Origin: Impatiens glandulifera
Lineage: Eukaryota; Streptophyta; Magnoliopsida; Ericales; Balsaminaceae
Assembly: GCF_907164915.1 (NCBI RefSeq)
Contig: NC_061863.1
Coordinates: forward strand, 47,341,382 to 47,405,381
Direction of reading: 5' to 3'
DNA length: 64,000 nucleotides
This document shows positions 51,389 through 63,356 of the stretch, one piece after another. The translations under genes were made by a program, and so were the position numbers. How positions within the stretch are numbered: position 1 is the first letter of the stretch; every line of letters begins with the position of its first letter. The notes under the pieces were generated by a model. The model saw nothing but the letters and a program-made list of their open reading frames with translations. It had not been told where the DNA came from and did not search any database.

Positions 51389-51482
<94 letters not shown>
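50830..51482 (-). mobile_element. Helitron copy C: 5' part with two termini and (TA)n expansion
   Basis: On the minus strand, the outer 5' terminus (taatgatgcttaattttaaag, about 51370-51390) is followed inward by 'cgggtcgaaagcggtggtta', a (TA)n tract at 51183-51225, 'caaatttgatgaatg', then the inner 5' terminus at about 51030 with the 'gggttgacccgcccat' motif. Same order as copies A and B. The 3' end cannot be located; inward lies the tandem array. Confidence 0.75.
51390..51482. repeat. (TA)n microsatellite, about 46 repeats
   Basis: Uninterrupted TA repeat of about 92 bp placed exactly where the Helitron 5' terminus tctatatatata should be. Confidence 0.95.
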
Positions 51483-51487
<5 letters not shown>

Positions 51488-52400
51488 ATGATGGTTAATT
51501 AACTTTTACAATTATTTTTTCTTATCTAGGAATCTTTATGTATTAGTTATTTAATTTAATGAGAAACGGCATATATATAACAACAAATTACAATAATGAG
51601 TTTCTTTTACTGGTGAAAAAAGTAACAATAATCTCATGAATGAAAACTTTTTAGGAAGGTATGAGCTCTAATCTCATCTTTGTGGCTGTCAATTCAAACA
51701 AAACAAACAAATCCTATAAAAGCTTACACAAAATCTTGTACAGGGTTTACCAAATTGATTTATATGCACTTAGAAAAGTGTTATGTTCTCTTAATTTTGT
51801 CCATCTATGAATTGAATTAATGGATTTTGTTTTATCGCTACCTTCTAAATAACTTTGAATAGAGAATTGTATGTGAAGTTGTCCTTTCTTTTACATTTTA
51901 AATTGAGATCAGCAAGTGCCAAGATAAGAAATGACATCTCACCTAATACAAAGTAAATTAAGGCTAACATATGAAACCCACTCTATATCTTAGGCCCCTT
52001 TGTTTCCCATTATCATTATATTAAACTATATCTTTCTTTTGTTACCTTTCTTAACTACATGTTTTTGCTTTTCTTCTAGAGTTCATTTTATATTAAGACG
52101 GTGAGAAAAAAAAACAATTTTTTTTATAAAAACGCAAATGCTTAATGTATTGAAAGGAAGAGCATGAGCCACAAGACAATGCCATCTAAAGAAACAATTT
52201 AAAAAGAATGAAAAAACTAGTGAATTCTAATCATACACAAAATATTGAAGATATCCTAAGCATTTATATCTTTCACCATTAATTCTAATATACATTTGTA
52301 TGTTACCATTTAGATTAAGGAATAATTTATACCGCGTGACCAATCATGGTGGGTTCTCCGTCAAGTAACTTTTTTGTGAACATAAGGAATCTCGGTAAGC
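51483..52400. other. AT-rich intergenic region
   Basis: No gene or repeat recognised. Confidence 0.5.
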
Positions 52401-54580
52401 TTCTCAAAAGTTGGTTGGTAAGGAATCATGTTATATTTTTTTGCTAAAATCAATGACTTATGTAATAAAATTAATGTCATTGATAGGACTGAGAAGATTC
52501 ATGAATTGTTCGTTGATGAGGTTAGTTCTCGAATTCATATTGTTAGTAAGTTGCTCGATATGTGTAAGGATAAAGAAATCCGGACACGTCAGCGTAGTAG
52601 ACCTACATAGTTAAGAATCGGGGATAGAAACACCACATTTTTTCATGGAATCTCTAACGCGCAAACAAGAAATAATGTGACTAATTTAATCTCGATCGAG
52701 GGGAAAATTCATTTTTACCAGAAATCTCTACGAGTATTATCAAATTTTATAAGGGTTTGTTTGAAGAGCCATTTAAGGTCAGACCTAAATTGAATGATAT
52801 TACTTTTGATTCAATTAATACATCGCAATCAGATGTTGGACGCTCATTTTTCGATGGAGGTGGTTGAGAATACCATTAAGGGGGTGCATAAGTGATAAAG
52901 CGATGAGATGTGAGTCAATAAGATATCATTTTTCATATCACGTATTATTTTTGTTGATGACACGATATACATGACCCATGCTACATAGAGAAATTTTAAA
53001 CACCTTCGAGATATTTTATTGTTATTTAGTGCATTTCTGGTCTTCGAGTTAATCTTAATAAGTTAACTATTTTTTTCTCAGATTCTGTTTCAAATAGAAA
53101 AATGATGAGGTTAGAAAATGTGTTGGGATTTATAGTGGTCTTCTGTAAACCTATCTTGGTATGTAATTGGGTACTAAATTTTAACAATGAAAATCTATGA
53201 TTCTTATTCAATCGATTTAACGAAACTAACCCTTTTTAGCCACCTCTTGTCTAGGACATAGAAGATTGTGATTTAAGGTCTATGAGACCCAATTATTACT
53301 AAAATGAAATGTAAACTATCTGGATGGTAAATCAAAATAATCTCAAAATGGAGCCGACTAATCCTCTTCGAGAGTGTGTTATTATCAATGCCCACATATA
53401 TAATGTCTTTATTAATTCTCCCCAATAGTGTGGCGATAAAAATGGAGAGAATAATGTGTAAATTTTTATGGAAATTTTCTAACTTATCGTTTTGTCATCT
53501 AGTTAGTTAGAATAAGATTAAATGTTTTAAAAATCAAAGAGGTGTAGATATTTGAGATCATGTTTCCTTTAATAAGGCTCTTCTATCAAAATAGTGTAGT
53601 AGATTTGCAATGGAGCAAAATAGTCTTCAGGCATCGATGATCAGATGTAAGAATGATCAAGATTGGTCTGATTAGCTCACCAAATTTTTTAATTATCTAG
53701 TGGAGTGTAGACTTCGTGAGTAGTCTAGATTCATTGTGGGGATGATTCTTCGATTAGTTTTGGGGACGACATTTGATGTGATGTCAAAAGTCTAGCTACG
53801 AAATATCATGAGCTTGCTCCAATTGATATATACAGAAATTCTAAAGTTAAGGATATGTTTGATCATCGATCTAGTGGTTTTGCTAGCAAAATTAGATATA
53901 GAAGGAGATTAAACATTAGAGAGAGTTCGTCCCATAATAGAGTTTTACTTTTGGGAGAATGTAAAAAATTGTCCTCATCTAAACAAGACGTTATGCGTTG
54001 AAAATATATGAATAGTTTTAATATGGGGCATTGCTATAATTTATTTTTTCTAAGATGATTTCATATACTTTTTGTTGGGAGAAACTTTGGGAGTCAAAGA
54101 TTCCTTTAAAATATTTCGTTTTTTGGATGGAGCGTTATTCACGGTGAAATTTTTATGGATGATATGTGCATGAAAAAAGTTTTATTATGGCTAGTTGTTA
54201 TCGTATGTGTCATGAGGAGGTTAAGTCAGCAACTCACTTAATTTTGAATTGTCATGGGGCGACTAGTATCTAAAATCTTTTGTGAAATATTACTGGGATT
54301 CATTGAATGATGCTAGAGACTTTGGGTAGTTGATGGGAAGTTTGGATTGAAACGACTGATATGGTATGCATACATAATTGAGTTATCATCCTAATTATTT
54401 CTTGGTGGACTATCTAGAGAAATTGTTCGTACGATACATATAATTCATAGTGTTATTATTATGACGCTTTCTAAGATCCATTTCAGAAAATATGTAGAGT
54501 CGATCGGGGAGTTATTCGTTCTCCTCGAGGATCTACGAACTCTAAATCTATTAAGTAACATATTTTTCATGTCATGCTTG
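52400..54580 (+). mobile_element. Decayed LINE (L1-type non-LTR retrotransposon), endonuclease missing
   Basis: Read on + with many stops and shifts: the linker before RT (LRIGDRNTTFFHGISNAQTR, 52611-52670), the RT active site remnant FVDDTIYM near 52950 (usual FADD; A to V), GLRVNLNKLT near 53040, the post-RT block 'PIITKMKCKLSGWKS' near 53290, 'FNKALLSKW' near 53570, and traces of the C-terminal zinc-binding RVT region (54090-54260). The order fits plant L1-like elements. The 5' ORF1 and endonuclease are absent and no poly-A tail is clear. Confidence 0.75.
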
Positions 54581-55030
54581 TAGTTGTGTTTAAACAATTC
54601 TTATAATTTTAAAAATAAATGGACTATTTAAAAGAATGTTAGAAAGATACAAATGCATATGTTTTCATTTATAGAAAAACATAATTTATCTCTTTATAAA
54701 CATAATTATAAGTATTAGTATGAACTAGTACTCATTATACTCATTAGGGCTTATATTAATAATTTTCTTGTTGATTCTTATATTTTATCTTTTGTTTTTT
54801 TAAATTATGTGAAATATTTACGCGTTTATGATGTCATTTGAACACAAAGGTAAAAGAATGCATAAAAACCCATGACATATTCAAACACAATCTCCCGGAT
54901 AGACAATAAAGACGAAACAAATAGAAAATAGTATAGGAAGGGAGGATGGATATTTAACCCTAAATATGACCGGAACCAAAAGAGTAAGACACAGAACTAG
55001 AAAATAATCCTCTCGGATAGCCGATAAAAC

Positions 55031-55546
55031 TAGGGGTGTTCATCTATTCGGTTTCGAGTTATTCGAGTTACTCAATTCGGATTTTTTGAATTTTTATTTA
55101 ATTTAAGAAAATTCGAAAATTGAACCGAATATTGAAATTCGAATTCGTTTTATTCGAATTCGATGAATTCGAATTTAGTCAAATATTCGATTCAGACCAA
55201 ATATTGAACTCACCTACACAATTGTACTCTTTATTACAATAATTGCGCTTACAATTTTTTTACCTCCACTATCAACAAATTTTAGGGGTTAGAGTCTTAT
55301 ACATTTGGAAGTGCTAGCGACTTACCTAGTTTAACGTATAATAAAATATATAATTATATATAATAAAAATGAATTCGGTTTCCAGTTTGATTTTTGAGTT
55401 AAAACCCATCTCAAAAATCAAACAAAAAATCGTATTTAAATTCGAATTGATTTAAAATTTGATTCAAAAACCAAAAATGAAATTCGAATTCGATTTATTC
55501 AAATTCAGTGGAATATTCGGTTCAGACTAAATATTGAACACCCCTA
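55031..55546. mobile_element. Non-autonomous hAT element (TAGGGGTGTTCA termini)
   Basis: A 12-bp perfect terminal inverted repeat: taggggtgttca (55031-55042) and tgaacaccccta (55535-55546). The flanking 8-mers gataaaac and aatgagac agree at 5 of 8 positions, a decayed duplication. The interior is full of 'gaattcgaat'-type short palindromes near both ends, as in hAT sub-terminal regions. No transposase. Confidence 0.75.
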
Positions 55547-57053
55547 AATGAGACTATCGAACTAGAGTCGTTAGGGAAAATGCAACTCAACACTAAACTT
55601 GGAGGACATGTTAGTGGAGGACATGATTTGTAACATGATTCCTTGCATAAGTAAATCTTCTATCCCTAAAATTATATAAATATATACATTTTAAGAATGT
55701 TTTATTTTATTTGATAAAAAGTCTCTTGAAGAAATTTGATAAATAGGGTATAACAAATTGCATGTGCAATAAAAGTAACCAAATACTATCATAACTTTGA
55801 TAAAAACAAATAAAATCTTATATATCCATAAAATAATATTATTTACATCCATCCCATCTGAGATTTTATTGAAACTCAATACTCAAATGAAGCTTCAAAC
55901 CAAACACAATAGTAAAAAATGGGTCAATAACCTGGAATTTTTAGGACAGTACTACATTAATTCTCAGTCATATTTAAAATTATTTCTAGTTGTAATGTAC
56001 CTATCAACAATGACGGTATAAGTGTGTCATTAATTGTCAATTGAACACTGTTTTTGTTTATCCTAAATATTAATATTATAAAAAAAATAAAGTCAAATAT
56101 GTGATAATCCCATTTGTTAAATTCACCATCAAAACATTCAGATTAGTTAAATCTCCAATAATTAGTATCTGATTAAGAGACAAAATCATTCTAATTAGTT
56201 AAATCTGACATAATTAGTATCTGATTAAGACACCATTATTCCAAACTGATTAATTTTAGTGCTCTTAATCCATTCTTAATTTGACTTATCATCTAAGTCA
56301 CGTGATTATCTATAGTTGAACTCTTGGATTCTTCTTTCTTTAAATAGTAAATAATTAATTAATTAAGCATAGATGTGAAATGACATAATTGATTTAATTC
56401 CATATATAAATTAACTTTTTAGTTCCTTGTAACTGGGTCGATACTTTTTGAAATGTATATTAATAATATAATATTAATGTCAGTACAACTAATTACAACA
56501 TATGTTAAATTAATTAAATTATTTTAATAGCATTATTAAGAAAATAAATATTATCAACAAGTTAATACAGTATATGATAATAATTAATAATGTATATATT
56601 ATACCTCATATAATTCAGTTTAAATAATAAATTAAATTACTTATATTTTTAAATAAAATAATAAAAATAAAAAGACCACATATTTTTAATATATAATTAA
56701 AATATTCAATTAAATAATATTTTATTGACAAACAACTGTTATTTTTTTTTTTATTATTTATATTTAAGATTTAACAAATTAATTAAATCAAAATATTTAT
56801 TATTATTTTGATATTTATATTTATTTTTTTTAAATATCCCAGTAATCTCGAATCTTCTTTTCTTTACCCTTCTTCTAAAAAGCACCCCACCCACCCAACA
56901 CTTTCTTACCACTTGATCAAATATATACATTATATATATTATTTTATTTTTTTCAATTTTATTTTAGTTTTTTATTATTTCATTTTTTTCGATCTGTTTA
57001 ATTTCTTATCCTTAAACTATTCTTATATTTTTTTATTATACATGATTTTTTTC

Positions 57054-57055
<2 letters not shown>
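55547..57055. other. AT-rich intergenic region
   Basis: No gene recognised. A stretch near 56140-56250 repeats 'gttaaatct..aataattagtatctgattaag' twice. Confidence 0.5.

Positions 57056-57107
<52 letters not shown>
57056..57107. repeat. (TA)n microsatellite
   Basis: About 50 bp of uninterrupted TA repeats. Confidence 0.95.
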
Positions 57108-57110
<3 letters not shown>

Positions 57111-59383
57111 CTTTAACACTAATAATATTTTCAGACTGTTTCTAATATTTATATATATATATAATTATCTCAAATTAAACCTTTTAGAGTAGTTCAGGTG
57201 AGAATATATAATTAAGAGATCAAACATTATGAGTTCAATTTTATATTGGACTTCTCACACACTTGTACCAATTTTATTTTCAAACTAGTTTTATTTGAAG
57301 TAAAATAGTTTGTTCATTTAGGGTTATTTAAATAAACTTTGGTTTGTTTAAAAATGTTTAGTGTGAGTGATTTGAAAGAGGTATATTTAAAAAAAAAAAA
57401 CTTAAAAGGTTTTAATATATAATTATAATTATTATTTTTTTTAAATGTAAGGTATATATTTTGGTTAATAAATTAAGTGATTTAATTGATAAATTTAATA
57501 TTTAAAAACGAAATTGAAATCCGTAAGAGCGCATGCATTGTAACGAGTTTCATATATTTGATATTGTTGTGAAGCAATTAATATACAAGAAATGTTCACC
57601 AGCCAAAGAGATTGCAGGCTGGCCGGAGCTTGGCTGAGATGGTGGTCCGCCGCTTCAACGCCTCTTCAAGAGGATGTTACGAGAAATTGGAAACGCCGGG
57701 CATGACTGATCTAAGTTTTAAGTTTTAAAGTGGCGCGACTAAAATTGTCCATATAGATATGATCGATGGAAAAGAAGACAAATTACAAGATTACAATGTT
57801 ATGAGATCATGAAGTCATCAATTTACATTTCTAATATTTAAACTCATAAGTAATTAAATTCTTGTTCGCATTAATTCTGTTAAAACTTTAATCATGTTAT
57901 ACGAGAAAGATATATATAGTCCAGAGACATCTTTGTCACTTTTTCTAATTTTATTATAAAAGTTGCTGAAATTCATAAAGTAATTATTATAAGTGAGGAG
58001 AAGATGCAATTAGAATATTAATACTTGTAAATTCATTTCTTTCTTTCCTTTGTCACCATCCATTTCTCTTTTATTGGAGGGGCCAATGAAATTTGAAAGG
58101 AAAAGATCGCAACTCTTTCAAACAAATAAATAATTGATGTTATTCGGTTGTCGTAATTAAGTCTATATATGCTTAAAAAAAAATAAGAGAGCATTATATA
58201 ATTGTTCCTACTAAAGTGGATGATGTATAGAGACTTGTTTGGAGTATATATGTTGGGTCTTCAATGAATTATATGTCTATGTCGAATCGAAATTTATGTG
58301 ATGGAATGCTGTAATTGCAAAGAAATGGTTACATGTTATAATTAATTCAATGGACCACAATCATAATAATTAATATTTTGGTGGAAATGCATGATTCCCT
58401 CGCGGGGTTAAGAGGTATTGTACGTATTTTTGTTGACTTGAGGTTATAAAATTAAAAATTATTTTAAGAAAATAATAAAAAAAAATATAAAGAATTGTAA
58501 TGCTAAGTGATGATCATTGTAAGTCATGTGTGGTGCCATATAATAATAAACAGTTTAAATGGACAAAAAAATACTTTTTTTTTTGTAGGCTCGTTTGAAC
58601 ACGTATTATTATAACTTCATTACCCACCCAAAAAGTACCAAGCTTTTTTTCATTGGAGAACATCCTATCACAAATAAAACTAAATACCCAAAAAAATATG
58701 AATTAACATTTAACATATAGTTTTGTTATTGTATAATATGATATAAATATAGTTTAGTTAAACTAAATTGAAAAGGACAGTGTTTAATTAATTGTGGCAA
58801 TAAGAGATATTAATTAATATTAAAATAGTGTCGGCATTGGAAGAAGATGAGGAGAGAGTATAATTGTCGGCCATATCACTATCAACAACAACAACTTGCA
58901 CTCGGCAAGAGGCTTATTACATTTTTTTTTTGTCCAGATTGACGGCTGGCTGCTGTCAATTTATTTGTGACAATAAAATTAAAAAAAAAAAAACGACAGG
59001 AATGTAGAAAACAACGACGTTTTTTTGTCGACGTTAATTATCCTGTTTTAATTTTTAATTAAATATTAATAACTGGGACAATAATAATGTCACATTGGAA
59101 TCAATAGATTTCTGATTTTTTAAAAGGTGATGAACCCTAGTGGAACAAGGTGAAAAAGGAAATTAGATGCAGTTGGTAACTGTGTAAGGCCCCATTTAGA
59201 TCTCCTATCTTATATATATATTGTTAAATTATTCACCGTTATTGTTAGATTAATTAATTTGTACATGAATTTACAAGCTGCATGATGATCACTTTATGCA
59301 AAGCCCGGCCCACTTCTGAAGAAGTGAGAGCTAGAGATCGAGAGACGGGTCTGTCTCATGTCTAGTAAAACAATTAGCTTCTT
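57108..59383. other. Intergenic region with a small G+C-rich islet
   Basis: Mostly AT-rich. 57598-57740 stands out: G+C-rich, and one frame reads EMVVRRFNASSRGCYEKLE before a stop. It may be a fragment of a gene carried or left by a transposon, but I recognise no family. Confidence 0.4.
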
Positions 59384-59728
59384 AAAAAAAACGTGATCTT
59401 TTTTGTATGGATGAAGAATGGTTCTATGTCATTGCCAGCTATATATGAATATGAGTACACTATCTACGTACAGCTATGGATTGGTCGACTTGGACACATG
59501 CATTATTGGAATGCAGAGCCGGTCCCGAGGTTTGAGCTGCCCAACCTCGGTAGAAAAAATTCGATATACTTTTTTATTGGCTTAAGTCTAATTTTAAAAA
59601 TTGATAAAAAAAAACGTGATCTTTTTTTGTATGGTGCCTCTATGTCATTGCCAGCTATATATGAATATGAGTACACTATGTACTTATAGCTATGGATTGG
59701 TTGACTTGGACACATGCATTATTGGAAT
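59384..59728 (+). repeat. ~125-bp direct duplication around a 92-bp transposon-like fragment
   Basis: Copy 1 at 59384-59512 and copy 2 at 59605-59728 share 'acgtgatcttttttgtatgg', 'tctatgtcattgccagctat' and 'cacatgcattattggaat'. Between them, 59513-59604 starts gcagagccggtcccgaggttt, which resembles the ends of eudicot hAT-type non-autonomous elements. Copy 1 has an extra 'atgaagaatggt' stretch. Confidence 0.8.
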
Positions 59729-60620
59729 CAATGGCGTCCTTTAATTGAATTTGTAACTAGTAAATTTAGAGTCGCAATATTTTTGTTAGAATCCAAATAT
59801 GATTAATAGAGTAAAACTTATAACTATTATAATTGAGTTTGACGAGTTAGGTCACACAATACGAATAATATTATTTTATTAATATATATTAGATACTATT
59901 AATAATAAATAATAATATTTGTTTATAAAATAAAATAATATATCATTAAGGAGGTTGAATTATGGAATTAAGATTTGAGAGAATGTTATTTATTTATTAA
60001 ATTAAATAATATATAATTAAATTTTGTTAATTATGAAGTTAAGATTTTATATAATATATTATTATTTATGAAATAATATATAATTAAAAGGCTAATTAAG
60101 GAATGAGTTAGAATTTTGAATCTTCCCTACTTAAATATTCTACTGCCTACACGATTGACAGAAAACAGATTAAATATATGACTGTAATTACACATAAAGA
60201 TAAAATTTTGAAGTTATTGAGAAATAATACAATTACTTTTTGAAATAATTGTGAGTTACAATAACACTAATTTAGTTGAAATTATTGTGTACGGAGGCCA
60301 TCTATTTTTTCAACCAAACAATTTGATTGTTTCTTCTTAATTTGTCCATTCATCCTAATAATTGAAGGTAAAATGATCTAATCGAATTTGTGTGGACTAA
60401 TTAGAGGAGCAATACATGGAATTATGATCTTCAAATATATCAATGAAGATTCACGCATCAAAATATATTGTTCTATGAATTGCCTTAATAATGATATTAT
60501 TAATAAAAATAGTGATCCTACTTACTATAATTAGGTGTAAATATTTGATCCAAAATTCAGCTTAAAACACTTATATTATAACCCAACAACATATCTACAT
60601 ATCAGGTCAACCTAAAAAGA
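59729..60620. other. AT-rich intergenic region
   Basis: No gene or clear repeat recognised. Confidence 0.5.
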
Positions 60621-60624
60621 ACTG

Positions 60625-60736
60625 TCTCAAAGTAGCCTTATTTAAAACTCAACTTTATCGGTTCAATTTTTCTCAAACTAGCCTCATTTGTTTAATCTTT
60701 CTCAAATTAGTCTCTTTCACTATTCAAACTTTTAAC

Positions 60737-60792
<56 letters not shown>

Positions 60793-60938
60793 ATAATTTT
60801 AATTTTTTTTATTAATATAATAACTTATTCTTAAATATATATTATATATTTAATTATTAAAATGTTCATCTTATAATATAATAAATCATCACCTTTATAA
60901 ATAATTGATATAGATGGATAATTATAAATAGACTTTTA

Positions 60939-60986
<48 letters not shown>

Positions 60987-61600
60987 AGTCAGTTAATTAA
61001 TTACTTATAAGCTCATTCTCAATTAATTTTTTTTATAAATTGCATAAGAAATAAAATATTTATAATATAACATCAAATAATCACATCTTTTCTTGAATAA
61101 TTTGAGCCAATAAAAAAAAATAACAAATTAAATTTTATAATATAGTCATGAATATCATAAACTATCCTAACAAATAATAATTTAAATTAAAAAAAATTAA
61201 AAAATTATTGTAATTATAATAGAGTAAACGGGTTTGTTTCACAGATTTAATGCTAATTTACACAAATCACTTTAAAAGTGTAATTAACTAGTATGTTAAT
61301 ATATTATTTAAATAAATGTACCATTATATTTAATATTAAGTCAAAATAATTATTATTAATCTTTCAAATTTAAGTATTATATTTTATTTATTTTTAGTAA
61401 TATATAATAAACTTATGATTATTATAGTTGAAGTATTTGAAATTAAGGTGTTCAAATAAATAAACAATAAAAGTAAAATATATTGATAAAAATATGTTAA
61501 TTGTTTATAAAAATAATGATTTATTATATTATAAAAAAATAATAATTTAAATAATTAAATATATAATATATATTTAATAATAAGTTATTATATTAATAAA

Positions 61601-61699
<99 letters not shown>

Positions 61700-61795
61700 G
61701 AGTATAGAGTTTAAATAGTAAAAGAGACTAGTTTGGGAAAGATTGAACAAATGAGACTAGTTTGAGAAATTGAATTTTAAATAGGCTACTTTGGA
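60625..61795. mobile_element. Foldback element with ~300-bp terminal inverted repeats
   Basis: Left arm about 60625-60925 and right arm about 61480-61795 are reverse complements with scattered differences: 'caaagtagcc' against 'ggctactttg', 'ctcatttgtt' against 'aacaaatgag', 'aataacttattcttaaatat' against 'atatttaataataagttatt'. Each arm has a (TA)n tract at the same relative place (60740-60789 and 61606-61699). No coding frame. The exact ends and target duplication could not be set. Confidence 0.8.
61606..61699. repeat. (TA)n microsatellite, about 47 repeats
   Basis: Uninterrupted TA repeat in the right arm of the foldback element; its left-arm partner is the shorter tract at 60740-60789. 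Confidence 0.95.
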
Positions 61796-61819
61796 AAAGC
61801 TCTCTCCACCTACAACGGT

Positions 61820-62880
61820 TAGAGCCATCAATTTGAGTTAGACCAGTTGATTTGGCTTGCCCCGTCAAATAATTTAGACGGATTGAGTTGAAATATTAGC
61901 AACCCTTTTGGAAGTGGGCCTACACGAGTCAGACCGCTTGGTTCGCGGGCCTGCGCGAGTCGGGATTGGGTTGGCCTGCGAGTTGGAAAAATATATATAA
62001 TCTGATTTATAGCCTTATAGGCATATGCCGCATAGCCCTAATTTTTTCTCTCATAGGCTGCACTACAATAGTCAATACTTAATACTTCGTCCATTGGCCG
62101 CCGACTACTTATTTGTTCTGCATCTCTTCTCTTCGTTTTCGTCTTCAAGGATTCGTGGATTCAAACTTGGTTCTAGACTGCAGCAGTCAATACTCAATAC
62201 TTCGTCCATTGGCTGCCGAATACTTATTTGTTCCGTTTTTTTTTTCTTCGTTCTCGCCTTTAAGGGTTCGTGGATTCAAACTTGGTTCTAGTTCTAGTTC
62301 TAGAAGCTTCACACTGAAAGTCTAAAACTTAATATTCTATTAAATAATAGATTCATATGTAGATAAAATTCAAAAAAACAACGTAATAGTTATATCAATA
62401 TTGTCCAAGTAAGGATAAAATGTTATAGAGGATGATGATATAGACATTGAAGAGAAAGGCGATGAAGGAAAGTGATATGACATGGATTTTATCTTGATTG
62501 ATGATATTTAAAGAACGTTGACTTTACTGAAAATTTTATTTTATGAATTTTTCAAATTTTAGTTACTTTGTTGAATTATTTGGTTAATTAATGTGTAACG
62601 ATAGAGAAGGCTCGTGTTTGATGTGTATTATGACTATTTGATCATGTTTTTGAACTCTTATTTTCTAGAACTATTAATTAATGATTTTTATATATTTTTA
62701 TTTGTAGTGAAACAATCCGCGAGCTGGCCCGCCTAACAACAACCATCATTGGGTTGGGTTGGGTTGGGTTGGGGATTTTCAGCCCGTCGGAATGGTGGGC
62801 CGTCCCATTGTCGACCAGTCAAACAATGAGTTTTGATGGGTAAACCCGCCCCACCATGGGTTGGCCGTCTGACCGCTCTA
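61820..62880. mobile_element. hAT-like deletion derivative
   Basis: Short inverted ends tagagc (61820) and gctcta (62880); the flanking octamers acaacggt and acaacaac share acaac. Sub-terminal regions at 61905-61980 and 62715-62875 are G+C-rich with many 'gggcctgcg', 'gggttggg' and 'ggcccgcc' motifs, as in hAT elements. The interior has a leader-like region (62025-62330) with a ~115-bp tandem duplication and an acidic frame trace (EDDDIDIEEKGDEGK, 62430-62475) such as is found near the end of hAT transposases. The transposase core is missing. Confidence 0.55.
62060..62300 (+). repeat. ~115-bp tandem duplication inside the hAT-like element
   Basis: Two units share 'acttcgtccattgg', 'acttatttgtt' and 'cgtggattcaaacttggttc'. 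The second ends with three 'ttctag' repeats. Confidence 0.85.
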
Positions 62881-63022
62881 ACAACAACCAATAATTTAAA
62901 CCTCGTTTCATATTTAGGAAAAAACAATGTTTCCATTGACTATTTATAATAATTAATTAAATGTAAGGTCAACATTGTAATTAATTAATTAAATCAAAGT
63001 ATAACCTTCCAAATATCTTTTA

Positions 63023-63356
63023 TGTTAGATTACGGTGACCTTAATAAGTTTTGACTGGGTCTAACCTCGACTTGCTATCCAATAAAATAAATGGTTTCAT
63101 ATTTAGGTCTAGTTGTATAACTTATACATACATGTTTTTAGTTAAAATTTTAATACAGACGAAATATTTGTCATTATTTTTTTTCTACGTTGTAATTTAA
63201 TATTAATAACATATTGAAAAGTTTATTCTTTGTTTGTGATTTTTATTTTTTTGTTTTGAGTTTAATGTAAATCTTGTGTTATTTACCACTTTTCATTCTT
63301 ATTATTCACATTTTTTATAAAATTAATTAATCTCAGATTTATATCTTTTTAAACCA
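63023..63356 (+). repeat. Probable left LTR of a second copia element
   Basis: The right end is firm: CA at 63355-63356, one base before the primer-binding site. The left end at TGTTAGA (63023) is a guess from the usual TG start. About 334 bp would fit a copia LTR. Confidence 0.5.

Noticed and set aside
56808..57116. 102-codon hydrophobic open frame
   Set aside because: It is mostly Phe/Tyr/Ile from poly-T and (TA)n sequence, with no gene structure.
62751..62774. Interstitial telomeric repeat
   Set aside because: The unit is GGGTT, not TTTAGGG, is only four to five copies long, and lies inside a transposon's G-rich end.
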